A DNA stretch of 64,000 nt, taken from Tupaia tana. Its lineage: Eukaryota > Chordata > Mammalia > Scandentia > Tupaiidae. This document shows positions 9,896 to 19,848 of this stretch, in pieces; position 1 is the stretch's first letter, and every line of letters begins with the position of its first letter. A program made the translations under genes and the position numbers. The stretch spans positions 8,331,448-8,395,447 of the forward strand of contig JAKSZU010000031.1 of assembly GCA_026018925.1 (NCBI GenBank). The letters are read 5' to 3'. Below the pieces are notes generated by a model that saw only the letters and a list, made by a program, of their open reading frames with translations, was not told the origin of the DNA and ran no database searches.

Positions 9896-10752
9896 ATACC
9901 AGATGTTACAGAGCATACGCATGCTTATTTCTCTTCCTGTAGTCCGTGCCTCACTTCCCACTACAACAGCAAAGTCAAATAGCCACAGTGGAAACTGCAT
10001 TGCCCTCAAAACTGAAAATCAGGACTTACAGCACCATTGCCAGGGCCCAGTACAAAAACGGGAATGCAAGATCCCTTTCCAAGATTGAGAATCTCTACAT
10101 GGTAATGTCAAACCAAAGCAAGCATGGGCCTCAGCCACACTGTGACCACACGGGGTGCTTATCTTTGAAGCCATGCTTCTCTGCAATATTCACCATCTGG
10201 CTATTTATGGGGGGGGGGGTGTAAAATCTTGATCCCTCTTTAGAAGCTGAGCTGGATGGATTTGGAAGCTTGGGCACTGGGGGTGTTGGAGGTACAGAGG
10301 CATGTGTCCTGAATGAATCCAACAGTGCTGACAAACAGATTTCACATAGTTTACCAGGAACTGGCATTGGTTTAGTTCTTTCTTCTTTGTTGATTTTTCT
10401 GTGCTCAGCATTTCCTTTATGGGCATTGCTGTTTGCTCCATTTCCTCTGAACGTTTTAACTGTCTGTAGCTTCCCTGAGAGGCTGCGTCCCAATTCTGGT
10501 GTCCTTCACACCATGTGATGGTTGTGTCTACCAGCGGCCAAGGGGCTGGTAGAAGTGTGGATGTTGTTTTTTTAGCTTTTAGTTGCAATACTGCTAGTTG
10601 GGAAAATGATCCACTATGTTCAAGACAGAGCAGACCATCAACCAACCACATTGGGAACATGGGGAAGGTGCTTGCTTATTATTTTTATTATGACTGTAGT
10701 TCTTGTTGGTTGGCACTAGCCTTTTGATATATAGTCAGATTCAATCCCTTAT
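9896..10752. other. Unique sequence; unidentified minus-strand open frames
   Basis: Two overlapping minus-strand frames (151 codons at 10205-10660 and 120 codons at 10131-10493) run through this SINE-free stretch. One contains a proline-rich segment, SVPPTPPVPKLPNPSSS. They might be two halves of a frameshifted processed pseudogene. I recognise no family, and no poly-A tail or target-site duplication was found. Treat as unproven. Confidence 0.25.
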
Positions 10753-10754
10753 TA

Positions 10755-10836
10755 TTAGGTTGTTGGGAAAGTCATGATATATTTTTATATATATTTTTTA
10801 ATGCAAGAATGTGTCATGACTTTCCTAATAACTCAA
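10755..10836. mobile_element. Mariner-derived 80-bp miniature element, copy 1
   Basis: An 82-bp near-palindrome. The left end TTAGGTTGTTGGGAAAGTCA is the inverse of the right end TGACTTTCCTAATAACTCAA. A TA lies at 10753-10754; the right TA is mutated. Size, TA target and the TTAGGTTG- terminus resemble MADE1-type elements of primates, but the inner sequence differs. Confidence 0.85.
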
Positions 10837-11233
10837 TCATGTCAGATAAGAAGTAGCATTCTAAAAAGTCTATGATTATGGGCTAATAACTTGTATCATC
10901 TTCCAAATTCATTTAATGAAGTCCTACCTGTCCATTGCTCAGAACATGACTGTATTTGGAGAGTCGGTCTTTGAAGAGACAATAAAACTAAAATGAGGTT
11001 GAGTCCTACTCCAGTAGACTGATGTCCTTCCAAAGAGAAGGTGAAAAAAGAGACGTGTATGAGGGACGACCAGGTGGTGACACGGGAAGAAGATGGACAT
11101 TTGCAGGCCAAGGAGAGACGAACCAACCCTGCTCCACTTCGATCTTAGACTTCCAACCTCCAGGACAGTGAGGAAACACATGTCCATAGTTGAAGTCACC
11201 CAGCTGTGGCAGCCCTAGAAAAACAACACATCT
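10837..11233. other. Unique sequence, nothing recognised
   Basis: About 400 bp between a miniature element and a SINE-A; no gene recognised. Confidence 0.5.
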
Positions 11234-11234
11234 T

Positions 11235-11497
11235 GGGACCAGCAGTTAGTGTAATGGCTATGTTGCTGGGTTCCCATGTGGTTGATCACAGTTCGCATCC
11301 CGCGTCCTGGACCCGGTGGCTTAAAACTCATGCCGGGCGTGTGTGCGTGCGTGCCCAAGATCCCGAGAAGAGAATGGAGGAGAAGGGATTGTGGCCATTC
11401 CCCTGGGGGGTGATTTCTTGCTTTCTGTCTCTCTGTCTCTCTCTCTCTCTGTCTGGCGAGTGCATGCGCCCTGTAGCAAAGACCTCTAAAAAAAAAA
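11235..11497 (+). repeat. SINE-A with a duplicated B-box segment
   Basis: Full-length plus copy. The sequence after the B box reads GTTCGCATCCCGCGTCCTGG, an apparent small internal duplication of CG-TCC(C). Flanks ACAACACATCTTG and ACCACACACATCT are a likely diverged target-site duplication. Confidence 0.88.
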
Positions 11498-11584
11498 AAC
11501 AAACCACACACATCTACCTAATTCCTTAGAATTTCCTGTTTGGATTGCTATGTCTTCTATCCTAACCTATATTGCTAAGAAATG

Positions 11585-11608
11585 TTTTTTTTTTTTTTTT
11601 TTTTTTTT
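11585..11608. repeat. Poly-T tract
   Basis: 24 consecutive T residues without an attached recognisable retroelement body. Confidence 0.9.
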
Positions 11609-11722
11609 AACTTGCAGTGGTGTAGTTTCTCATCTCTCGTTCCAGGCCTTCTCTAGCTTCTCTTACCCTCTGGATCATCGAAATACTATTTATTTTGATA
11701 ACTATGCATTGGGGAATTACTA

Positions 11723-11802
11723 TTAGGTCTTTGGGAAAGTCATGACGTATTTTTCTATGTGTTTCTTTGCCAAAATGCATCATGACTTGCCCAACAACCC
11801 AA
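11723..11802. mobile_element. Mariner-derived 80-bp miniature element, copy 2
   Basis: Exactly 80 bp between TA dinucleotides (11721-11722 and 11803-11804). The ends TTAGGTCTTTGGGAAAGTCA and TGACTTGCCCAACAACCCAA are inverted repeats. It shares the TCATGACRTATTTTT inner segment with copy 1. Confidence 0.9.
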
Positions 11803-11804
11803 TA

Positions 11805-12405
11805 TCTACAAGACACTCTTCTCATGTTACAGGGCCTACATGCGTAGGAAGCACACAGCACGGTTTGGATCCTCAACAAGATTATAATACAGCTTTACTT
11901 AAAGTAGATACACAGCTCTCGATTGTAGGCATCCTGTAGAGGAGAGAGAAGGCTGGAGAGTACACATGTGATGGGACGAATGAAGTGGGTGGCGGTGCCA
12001 GATGGGCAAGCCGATTGATCTTGGCCATATTGATAAAGTTCATAGATTGATCTTGGCCATGTTGATAACGTTCATAGTTTGATAAAAGAATTAGCATTCA
12101 CCATTCCTAAGGTAAATGTATGTACAAGAGCAGTGGAAATGTGGGATTAATATAGAGTTGGGAGGAGGCAGCAGAATGGGGAAAACCCGCCCAAAACTTA
12201 AATCAGCCCTTGGAGAATTTCTTTCCATGTTGAACCAAATAGTACGGCATGGCATGCTACCTTAGAAGTCGTTATCGATTTTAGGTGGATGAATGTAGCT
12301 CTTGCTCTTTCAACTGGCTCCCCCATGTTCAATGAGTGCCAGGCTCCTGTTCCTTCCTGATCTCCTTTTCCATGGCATTGCGGTACATCTTTTGGAGTGT
12401 GTATG
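11805..12405. other. Unique sequence with a short direct repeat
   Basis: Contains two adjacent copies of TTGATCTTGGCCAT-TTGATAA-GTTCATAG at about 12015-12078, a roughly 36-bp tandem duplication. No gene recognised. Confidence 0.6.
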
Positions 12406-12658
12406 TGAGAGATTTTTTGCTATAGGGCACGTGCACTTGACAAAGAGAGAGAGTCAGAAACACAGAAATTGAGAAATCAACCACCCTTCCAGGAGGGATG
12501 GCCATGCTGCAGTCCTGTCTCCTCCATTCTCTTCTTGGGATTTTGGGCACACACACACATACGCCCGGCATGAGTTTTGAGTCACTGGGTCCGGGACTTG
12601 AACCGTGGTCAACTATGTGGGAGTCCAACGATGTAGCCATTACGCCATCTGCGGGCCC
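12406..12658 (-). repeat. SINE-A
   Basis: From TTTTTTGCTATAGGGCACGTG to the head complement GCCATCTGCGGGCCC; the B box on the minus strand is GGTTCAAGTCC. Confidence 0.9.
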
Positions 12659-14072
12659 TCTGGCACATGCTTTTTTACTTGCAGAATGATGGCAGAAGAG
12701 GTCGACATCCACAGGACATCATCTTAGAGTCTGTGAAGGTATTTTCCAAAATACCTCCACCGGGGAAGTTGGGCCATGGCTACAATCAGTCCCTTAGAGT
12801 TTCCTATGACCCCTTCTAACATGACAGTCCTTCTGATAGGAAGCATTGAGTCAATGCACACGTTTCATCCTCAAGTGAATCCATTTGTCTGTATCCAACA
12901 GCTATTCATTGATCACTAGATAGCTTCGGCACTGAGTATAAATCAGACAAGGCTGAACTTCAAGGGGTGCGTAGCCTTATGGGGAAAAGCAGATCTAAAG
13001 AGAGAATCCTAACAGAACTTGAAAAGTGCTGGGAGTGGACTGACAGAGAACATCCTAGAAGGACTGCTAACCCTGGGGCAGATTGTGGCTGACATGTGAG
13101 GAAGAGTTTGTGAATTGAAAGGGTGTGAGGTACGGGGGTTGGCGTTCTTCTCGGGTGGGGTGTGTGTGTGTGGATAATGTGTCTCAAGGAAACAGAGCAG
13201 ACTGGGTACATATCAGCGAGTGTACGTGGCTGGGCTGGAAGCTGAGAGGCATCCACTGTGTCCCTCCATCCAGGAAGCACCAATGCTTTTGCTGCATGTT
13301 CTCTGTCACTCTGTGACTGAGAACTTGGCCACAGTGCCAAAGTGTCCTCCTCTAAGGGAAAGGCAAGCCAAACAGACTTCCCAGGGGTTAATGCTTCGGG
13401 GGACAAGTTCTGATGGACAAGAGGCGGTAGATGGGTACCTCGGCTTCCTCGTCACTCAGGCGGGGTAACTGCCTTTCAGTCATTCCCGGTGTGGTTGAGC
13501 CCAGATTCGCAGAGCAGAAACCTTCTCTTTCATGAATCCTGGCTCCCTTCCATCCCCTGCCTCACGCCCCTCCTGCAACACTTCTTGGGATCAGATAGCA
13601 CCACATTCCGAGGCTAATAGCATAGTCCTCCAGATTGCTGACTGTGCTCAAGACTCAGACATCAACGACACATTGGAAGGATTTAGCAAAGCCATCTTCA
13701 AGTTGCATGATTTGGTAAGAAGACTCTGAACACACTGGAGGCCTTTTTACTCATGGTTGTACGAATTCAGGAAAGCATTTAAATTGGGACGGCCAGAGAA
13801 ACGCCAACCCTGAAGGTGGAGTCTAGGAGTGTTTCAACTGTGAAGCTCCCGTTGTCCTTGGGAGATTTTCTTCCTAGCATCCATGCGAGACAGCTCAGGT
13901 GGAGTATTGCCAAGCTGGGAGATTATCTGAGCTCAGTGTCCTGAGTTTTTATCGGGGCTTCATTATATACGGTGATGACTGGGTCGCCAGTCTCCGGCTC
14001 CTGCCTCCCCAACCTCGTTACAAGTTGGGCTGATAGTAATTGGCTTAAAGAGGGCTCTGAGGTGACTTTCCT
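12659..14072. other. Mostly unique, SINE-free stretch
   Basis: About 1.4 kb without SINEs. A segment at 12893-13010 (CAGCTATTCATTGATCACTA...) resembles the antisense 3' end of an L2 element, at low confidence. A short (GT)n lies near 13160. No exon could be supported. Confidence 0.5.
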
Positions 14073-14318
14073 GGTGACCAGCAGATGGTATAATGGTTAC
14101 ATCACTGGACTCCCACATAGTTGACCGCAGTTCAAGTCTCAGATCTGGTGGCTTAAAAAACTCATGCTGGGCATGTGTGCATGGGTCCCCAAAATCCCGA
14201 GAGGAGAATGGCGGAGAAAGGACTTTAGTGTGGCCTTCTCTCCTGGCAGGTGGTTTCTTGCTTTCTGTCTCTCTGGCAAGTGCACCCTGTAACAAAAATC
14301 TCCCCAAAAAGAAAAAGA
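14073..14318 (+). repeat. SINE-A
   Basis: Head GGTGACCAGCAGATGGTATA, B box AGTTCAAGTCT, shortened CT-rich part, tail CCCTGTAACAAAAATCTCC. Confidence 0.87.
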
Positions 14319-14437
14319 GTTTAATCATCTGCATATACTTTCAGATGTGGTCTTAGGGGCTTCCATGTATAACAAAGACACTCCTATCACTCAGGTAGTT
14401 TCAAGGATTTAGAGATGGTCTCTCAGGGGCCAGCAAC
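14319..14437. other. Unique spacer with a possible SINE head remnant
   Basis: GGGGCCAGCAAC just before 14438 resembles a plus-strand SINE head cut short by the neighbouring SINE-A. The remainder is unique. Confidence 0.4.
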
Positions 14438-14443
14438 AAAGAG

Positions 14444-14710
14444 CTTTTTTTTTTTTTTTTTGAGAGGTTTTTGCTATAGGGCGCGTGCGCTCGCCAGAAA
14501 GACAGAGAGACATAGAAAGATAGAAAGCAAGAAATCACCCCCCAGGGGAGATGGCCATGCCGCAATCCCTTCTCCTCCATTCTCCTCTCAGGATCCTGGG
14601 CATGCATGCACACGTGCCCGGCGTGAGTTTAAGCCACCGGGTCCAGGACGCGAACCGCGGTCGACTACGTGGGAGTCCAGCGACATAGCCATTACGCTAA
14701 CTGCTGGCCC
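14444..14710 (-). repeat. SINE-A, young copy
   Basis: Near-complete, with B box variant GGTTCGCGTCC and a GGGGCC head. The short target-site duplication AAAGAG is at 14438-14443 and 14712-14717. Confidence 0.94.
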
Positions 14711-15000
14711 CAAAGAGATCTCTTTTGAGTGAAAGCAAATTCCTTACCTCACAGGGTCAGGGTATGAGTTTGACGGCTGGAATATAAGTTAGATGGGGGT
14801 GAATGCTCAGGGCCACAGTGGAGGGGCTGAGTAGATTCACCTTACAAAAGGCTTTGTGACTGGTGTTAAGAGTAAATGTTGTGGGAAGGGTTCATTTTAT
14901 GAATTTAGCTTCTAGCTTCAATGAAAAGAATAAGTTTGAACAGGGAATCAGGAGACAGGGAGATGAGTCACAAGTATTTTGTCATCAGCTAGCTAGGTGG

Positions 15001-15183
15001 GCCTGGCAGGTGGTGTGGTGGTTAAGTGCGCTGGACTCCCACATGGCTGACCCTGGTTTGAGTCCCGGACCTGATGGCTTGCTTTCTCTCTCTCTGTCTC
15101 TTTCTGGTGAGTGTATGTACCCTACAACAAATTAACTAATAATAATAAATAGGATTAAATACAAATAATTCTTTAAAAAAATA
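15001..15183 (+). repeat. SINE-B with intermediate tail
   Basis: SINE-B head (GGCCTGGCAGGTGGTGTGG), short CT-rich part, but a SINE-A-like end (GTGAGTGTATGTACCCTACA) before the A/T tail. It links the two families structurally. Confidence 0.85.
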
Positions 15184-15396
15184 AACGCCAGGTAGGAAAG
15201 CTTAGCAGCCAGGATGAGTATGGTGGACTGGCCCAGGGCATGGAGAGAAATGCACAGATCCAAAGACTGTTTCTAAGGACGAGGGAGTAAAGGTTGCAGG
15301 AAGTTGGGTCAATGGGGCACAGTTGACTCATATTATGAAAAAGAACCAAGAATGGTAGGTCTTTCAATGTCCCTGGACAGGACTGGGTGTATGTTT

Positions 15397-15505
15397 CCGT
15401 CCCTGTTGTACCGATGAGAAAACTCAGGCAGAGAAGGCTGCACCACGCGCCAAGCTCACCGGGCATTGCACAGCTAGGCACTCGACGATTCAGCCTGTGC
15501 CCTGA
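15397..15505 (-). repeat. MIR fragment
   Basis: TGTACCGATGAGAAAACTCAGGCAGAGAAGG and ATTGCACAGCTAGGCACTC follow the order of the MIR antisense consensus as I know it, diverged as expected of an ancient mammalian SINE. Confidence 0.65.
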
Positions 15506-15870
15506 ACATCACGCTGGACCCAGGATCGAGAGGCAGCAGGGTAAGCCTTGCTATATTTTAAGGAAGAATTCCACCACATCTGAGCGATTTGCAAGACTGT
15601 AACAATCTATCTTGTGGAGGTGTTAGAACCAGGCAACTAGAAGCTAGCTGGTCAGATATTGCAAGCTTCAACATCGAGGGCCTTTTTCCATTTTCTGAGT
15701 CCTTGGTTCTGCTTCGTCTCCCTCAACCCATATGTTCTGATTGCTGCTCTGGGCCCGGGTCAGTTCCGGAGTCTGTGATAGCGCTGCAGGGTATTGGTTC
15801 CAAGGTTCTGGGCTGACAGCGGGTCTGCTTTGTAGCTGTGCTGGCTGCACGTATGTCGGCAGACTGGACA
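15506..15870. other. Unique sequence, nothing recognised
   Basis: About 365 bp; no gene or repeat recognised. Confidence 0.5.
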
Positions 15871-15885
15871 GAGTGACTCCCCCCA

Positions 15886-16145
15886 GGGGCCAGCAGTTAG
15901 CGTAATGGCCATGTCGCTGGACTTCATGGAGTCGACCGCAGTTCGAGTCCCAGACCCGGTGGCTTAAACTCAAGCCGGGCACATGTGCATGCGTGCCCAA
16001 GATCCCGAGAGGAGAATGGAGGAGAAGGAATTGCGGTGTGGCCATCCCCCCTGGGGGGTGATTTCTCGCTTTCTATCTCTCTGTCTCTGTCTGGTGAGCA
16101 CACGTGCTTATAGCAAAAACCTCTCCCCCCAAAAAGAAAAATAAA
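15886..16145 (+). repeat. SINE-A
   Basis: Head GGGGCCAGCAGTTAGCGTAA, B box AGTTCGAGTCC. The target-site duplication GAGTGACTCCCCCC (15871-15884) / GAGTAACTCCCCCC (16146-16159) has one mismatch. Confidence 0.94.
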
Positions 16146-16344
16146 GAGTAACTCCCCCCCAGATAAAATCACCTTCTCCACTGTGTCCTAGGCAGTGAAC
16201 TTCCAAGAAGAGAGAAACCAGCTTCGTAACGACGAGAGCCCAGTTTTGCTGATGGTGGGAAAAGCGCTTTCTGAGATAAAAGAAAATAATTTCGAGATAC
16301 CAGACTATTTCTAAAGGCCAGAACTTTGCTGACAATTTCAGTTT

Positions 16345-16423
16345 ATTTTAATAAACATTTGAGGAACATCTGCTATGTTCCGGGAACCCGCCGTATTTTG
16401 GGAAGAGGAGATTGATTAGACCA
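16345..16423 (-). repeat. L2-like fragment
   Basis: AATAAACATTTGAGGAACATCTGCTATGTTCCGGGAAC resembles the antisense 3' end of L2. Short and diverged. Confidence 0.4.
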
Positions 16424-16465
16424 CAGGTTGGCAAATTCTTTCTCTAAGGAGCAAGATCACCAATA

Positions 16466-16890
16466 TGAGGGGATTTCAAAAAAGTGTGTGGAAAAACAGA
16501 ATTAAAGTAAGATTTTTCTTTAGGTGCAAAAAATTTTGAAATCCTTGAATAGGTTTTCCTTTTTTTCCATAATACTCATTTTCTTTTTCTTTTTTTTTTT
16601 TTTTTTGAGAGGTTTTTGCAATAGGGCGCATGTGCTCGCCAGACAGACAGAGAGAGACATAGAGACAGAAAGCGAGAAATCACCCCCCAGGGGGGATGGT
16701 CACGCCGCAATCCCTTCTCCTCCATTCTCCTCTCGGGATCCTGGGCATGCACGCACACGCACCCAGTGTGCGTTTAAGCCACTATGTCTGGAACTCGAAC
16801 TGCGATCGACTATATGGGAGTCCAGTGACATAGCCATTACGCCAACTGCTGGTCCCCCATAATACTCATTTTCTATGAACTTCTGGCAGA
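16466..16890 (+). mobile_element. Mariner-type miniature element, split by SINE-A
   Basis: Left part GAGGGGATTTCAAAAAAGTG ... GTGCAAAAAATTTTGAAATC and right part TTTCTATGAACTTCTGGCAG fit a mariner MITE of about 135 bp (HSMAR2-like ends). TA flanks are at 16464-16465 and 16891-16892. It lies inside the hAT element and contains the SINE-A at 16585-16856. Confidence 0.75.
16585..16856 (-). repeat. SINE-A nested in mariner element
   Basis: Near-complete copy with a perfect 18-bp target-site duplication CCATAATACTCATTTTCT at 16567-16584 and 16857-16874, both of them inside the mariner element. Confidence 0.96.
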
Positions 16891-17147
16891 TATCTGTATT
16901 TTGGGCTTTGTGAGACAGACGGTCTCTGTTGCAACTACTCAACTCAGTTCATGTGGTATTTTAAACAGCCATAGATGGTATGTAAATGAACGAGCATGGC
17001 TTTAAAGTTTGTTTCGGACACTAACATTGGATTTTCATATAATGGTCACATGTTCTAAAATATTATGATTTTGTTGATTTTTTTCCCCCAACCATTTAAA
17101 AATGAAAAATCATGGTTAGGTTGTGGGTTGTATAAAAAATAAGGTGT

Positions 17148-17665
17148 TGGCCCAGCCATGGTGCAGCTGGTAGGGACCCTAATGCACGATGCCGGAGGCC
17201 ATGTAAGAAGGATTGTGGGGGGAACCAGCAGTTAGCGTAATGGCTATGTCACTGGACTCCCACGTGGTCGACCGCGGTTCGTGTCCCGGACCCGGTGGCT
17301 TAAAACTCACGCTGGGCGCGTGTGCGTGCGTGCCCAAGATCCCGAGAGGAGAATGGAGGAGAAGGGATTGTGGCATGGCCATCCCCCCTGGGGGGTGATT
17401 TCTCGCTTTCTGTCTCTCTGTCTCTCTCTGTCTGTCTGGTGAGCGCACGCGCCCTATAGTGAAAAAACCTCTCCAAGAAAGAAAAAAGAAGGATTGTGGG
17501 TTTACACCCTAGGCCTGCCTAACATGCCAGGTGCCAGTAACCCTTGCTGGCTACACGGCTGGGGGAGAATTATGCCATAAAGACCGTGTGGAGAGTGCCT
17601 GCCTCTCTCTCTCTGTCTGCCTGTTGGTCTCATGAAGGAAATAAACTAAAACAAAACCAGAAAAA
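17148..17665 (+). repeat. SINE-C, split by SINE-A
   Basis: The 5' half (17148-17219) has head GGCCCAGCCATGGTGCAGCTGG. The 3' half (from 17487) has TTGTGGGTTTACACCCTAGG, CCTAACATGCCAGG and tail CTCATGAAGGAAATAAACTA. Flanks AAAAATAAGGTGT and AAAAAACAGGTGT suggest a target-site duplication within the hAT element. Confidence 0.85.
17220..17486 (+). repeat. SINE-A nested in SINE-C
   Basis: Young copy starting GGAACCAGCAGTTAGCG with B box GGTTCGTGTCC. The perfect 14-bp target-site duplication AGAAGGATTGTGGG is at 17206-17219 and 17487-17500, inside the SINE-C. Confidence 0.96.
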
Positions 17666-17718
17666 ACAGGTGTCAGCCTGGATTTGTCTCCCAATTGCTT
17701 TAGCTTGCCAACCCTTAC

Positions 17719-17902
17719 TGAGACACATAGCTTCTGATTTTAAGGGGCTTACAGCCTGTGTGAGAGCTGTAAACAGACAGGTGTGCCAAGCCAACACTCC
17801 GCAGTGGAACTGTCATTACAGGAGATAGCAGGGAGGTGGCCCTTAGTTAAGTTTGCTATTGGACAGATGTCAAGGGTTTTTTAATGTTTGCTTCTTTCAA
17901 AT
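17719..17902. other. Unique or very old repeat sequence
   Basis: GGGGCTTACAGCCTGTGTGAGAGC is faintly L2/MIR3-like; otherwise nothing recognised. Confidence 0.35.
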
Positions 17903-17912
17903 GTGCTACCGT

Positions 17913-18185
17913 TGGACCAGCAGATGGTGTAATGGCTATGTTGCTGGACTCCTATGTATCAACTGGGGTTTGAGTCCCAGACCCGGTAGCTTAAACTCAC
18001 GCTGGGCGCGTGTGTGTGCGTGCCCAAGATCCCGAGAGTAGAATGGAGGAGAAGGGATTGCGGCATGGCCATCCCCCCAGGGGGGTGTGATTTCTCACTT
18101 TCTGTCTCTCTGTCTGTCTCTGTCTTTCTGGTGAGTGAACGTGCCCTATAGCAAAAGCCTCTCCGCCCTCTCCCCCCCCCAAAAA
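17913..18185 (+). repeat. SINE-A
   Basis: Head TTGGACCAGCAGATGGTGTA, full body, C-rich tail. Flanks GTGCTACCGTT / GGGCTACCATT form a diverged target-site duplication. Confidence 0.92.
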
Positions 18186-18401
18186 GGGCTACCATTTCTA
18201 CACTTGGTGAATCACATGGAGATCCAGTCAAGGATCAAGGTTCGTAAAGTCTTGGTTGGTTGCTGAAAAGGGACCTATTTGTTTATGTAGTTCCCATGAT
18301 GGTGCACCTTCTAGCAGAAGCTCAGGCCTGTATTAGGTAACTGGACTAGCTCTCTCTTCAGGAGAAGGGAACAGAGATAGGCACTCTACCAGACTACATA
18401 G

Positions 18402-18657
18402 TTTTTGTTGTTGTTTTAGATTTTTTGCCATAAGACACATGCACTAGCCAGAGAGAGACAGAGAAAGTCATGGAGATAGGGAAAGTGAGAAATCACGTCT
18501 CAGGGGGCATGGCCACACCTTCTCCTGCAATCCCTTCTCCTCAATTCTCCTCTGATGATTGCATCCGACATGTTTTGCAAGCTCCTGTCTGGGGCTCTCA
18601 CTGCTCCATCAACCATGTGGGAGTCAGCACCTCAACCACCACACCACCTGCTGGCCC
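18402..18657 (-). repeat. SINE-A, diverged
   Basis: TTTTTTGCCATAAGACACATGC to the head complement CACCACCTGCTGGCCC, with a small duplication of CCTTCTCCT in the mid-body. Confidence 0.8.
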
Positions 18658-19195
18658 AGTGTTTTATTTATTTATTTATTTTTTTCCTTTCTTTATTTCT
18701 TGCACGGCATTCTATTCTTTAGTTGCAGGGCACAGATGTCTCTTTGCTGGAGGGCTATCTGTGTTTAACTGTATGGAACACCCTTTAGATACACAGGTGC
18801 TTTGTTTATAAGGACGTGTGGTAGCCACATCATCTGCCCTCCTGAGACAGCCCAGAAGGAGACCAGCTCTCAGACCCATCTTTAGGGACCAAGGTGTGGA
18901 CATGGTAAACCTGGTGCGAGCTCCTGTCCTGGGGCGGGAATGCTTCAGGTTGAAAGTGACCACAGGGAGGAGTTGGAGGCCCAGGCTGAAGTAGCAAGGC
19001 ATGGATTTCAGCCCGTTCAGGAATCTGGCTGGAAGATGCCCTGAGGGCCACAGCCCTGCTGGTTCTGGTCCATGCTCAATTCCTAGCATGTTCCCCGGGC
19101 GTGCCACCCCAGCACAGTTCAGCTAGAAAACGGAGCCGTCGGTTCTGTATCTTCAGCTGTGTTATGCGTCGGGGTATTCACCTACACCCTAAATG
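18658..19195. other. Unique sequence after a (TTTA)n stub
   Basis: A short (TTTA)n lies at 18663-18682. The remaining 500 bp are unique, with no gene recognised. Confidence 0.5.
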
Positions 19196-19362
19196 TTTAT
19201 TGAACACCTTGAACCAAAGACTGTTGGGGACTGCAGTGACCTTAGAGTGAAAAGGCCACAGGTTCTAGGCCCCCACACGGAGTGAGCTGCCTTCTCGTGT
19301 GGGGGACAGCGGACAAAGGAGACAATGAGCAGATTCAAATACGGTGACCGGTAAGGAGAGCA
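19196..19362 (-). repeat. L2 3'-end fragment
   Basis: Begins TTTATTGAACACCTTGAACC and continues with GGGGACTGCAGTGACC and GGGGGACAGCGGACAAAGGAG, parallel to the antisense L2 3' end (TTTATTGAGCACCT... GGGGGAGACAGACAA). Confidence 0.6.
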
Positions 19363-19389
19363 AGGGAGAAAAAACATTTTTTTAAAAAA

Positions 19390-19848
19390 AAGAGAGTTTT
19401 ATTTGCTAGAGGGGGTGTATGTTTGCCAGACAGACATAAAGAGATAGACAGAAAGTGAAGAATTACCCCCCCCCCCCCCCCAAGAGGGATGGCCACATCG
19501 CAATCCCTTCTCCTCCATTCTCCTCTCAGGATCTTGGGCATGTGCGCACACTTGCATGGCATGTTTTTTTTTTTTTCTTTTTCTTTTTTTAGAATTATTT
19601 TATTTAAATTGATTGATTGATTGATTGATAGGTTTTAATTTGACTGGAGAGGGACAGAGAGAGGGAAAGTGCGAAAGTAAGTCACCAGGTCTGGGACTCA
19701 AACCGCAGTCGGTCATGTGGGAGTCCAGTGCAACCACCACGCCACCTGCTGACCCCTTGCCTGGCATGTTTTTTAAGCCACTTGTTCCAGGACTCAAACC
19801 TCAGTCAACCACGTAGGAGTCCAGTGATTGTCACCATGACACCATCTG
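19390..19848 (-). repeat. SINE-A, split by SINE-B
   Basis: The 3' half (19390-19568) has a C-rich run at 19467-19481. The 5' half (from 19757) holds the B box and head. It is interrupted by the SINE-B at 19569-19756, with direct repeats TTGCATGGCATGTTTTT / TTGCCTGGCATGTTTTT at the junctions. Confidence 0.88.
19569..19756 (-). repeat. SINE-B nested in SINE-A
   Basis: Poly-T, then (ATTG)n-like ATTGATTGATTGATTGATAG, TTTGACTGGAGAGGGACAGA, and head complement GCCACCTGCTGACCCC. A 17-bp target-site duplication with one mismatch flanks it. Confidence 0.9.

Larger units (their letters stand above)
16424..17718 (+). mobile_element. hAT-type DNA transposon fossil, host of nested inserts
   Basis: The start CAGGTTGGCAAATTCTTTCT and the end AGCTTGCCAACCCTTAC are diverged inverted termini of a non-autonomous hAT family common in placental mammals (CAGGGGTCGGCAAAC-type ends). 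Internal pieces GGTCTCTGTTGCAACTACTC and AACCATTTAAAAATG match that family in order. The body is interrupted at 16466-16890 by a mariner element and at about 17148-17665 by a SINE-C. With the inserts removed, the remaining segments read as one element. Confidence 0.8.
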
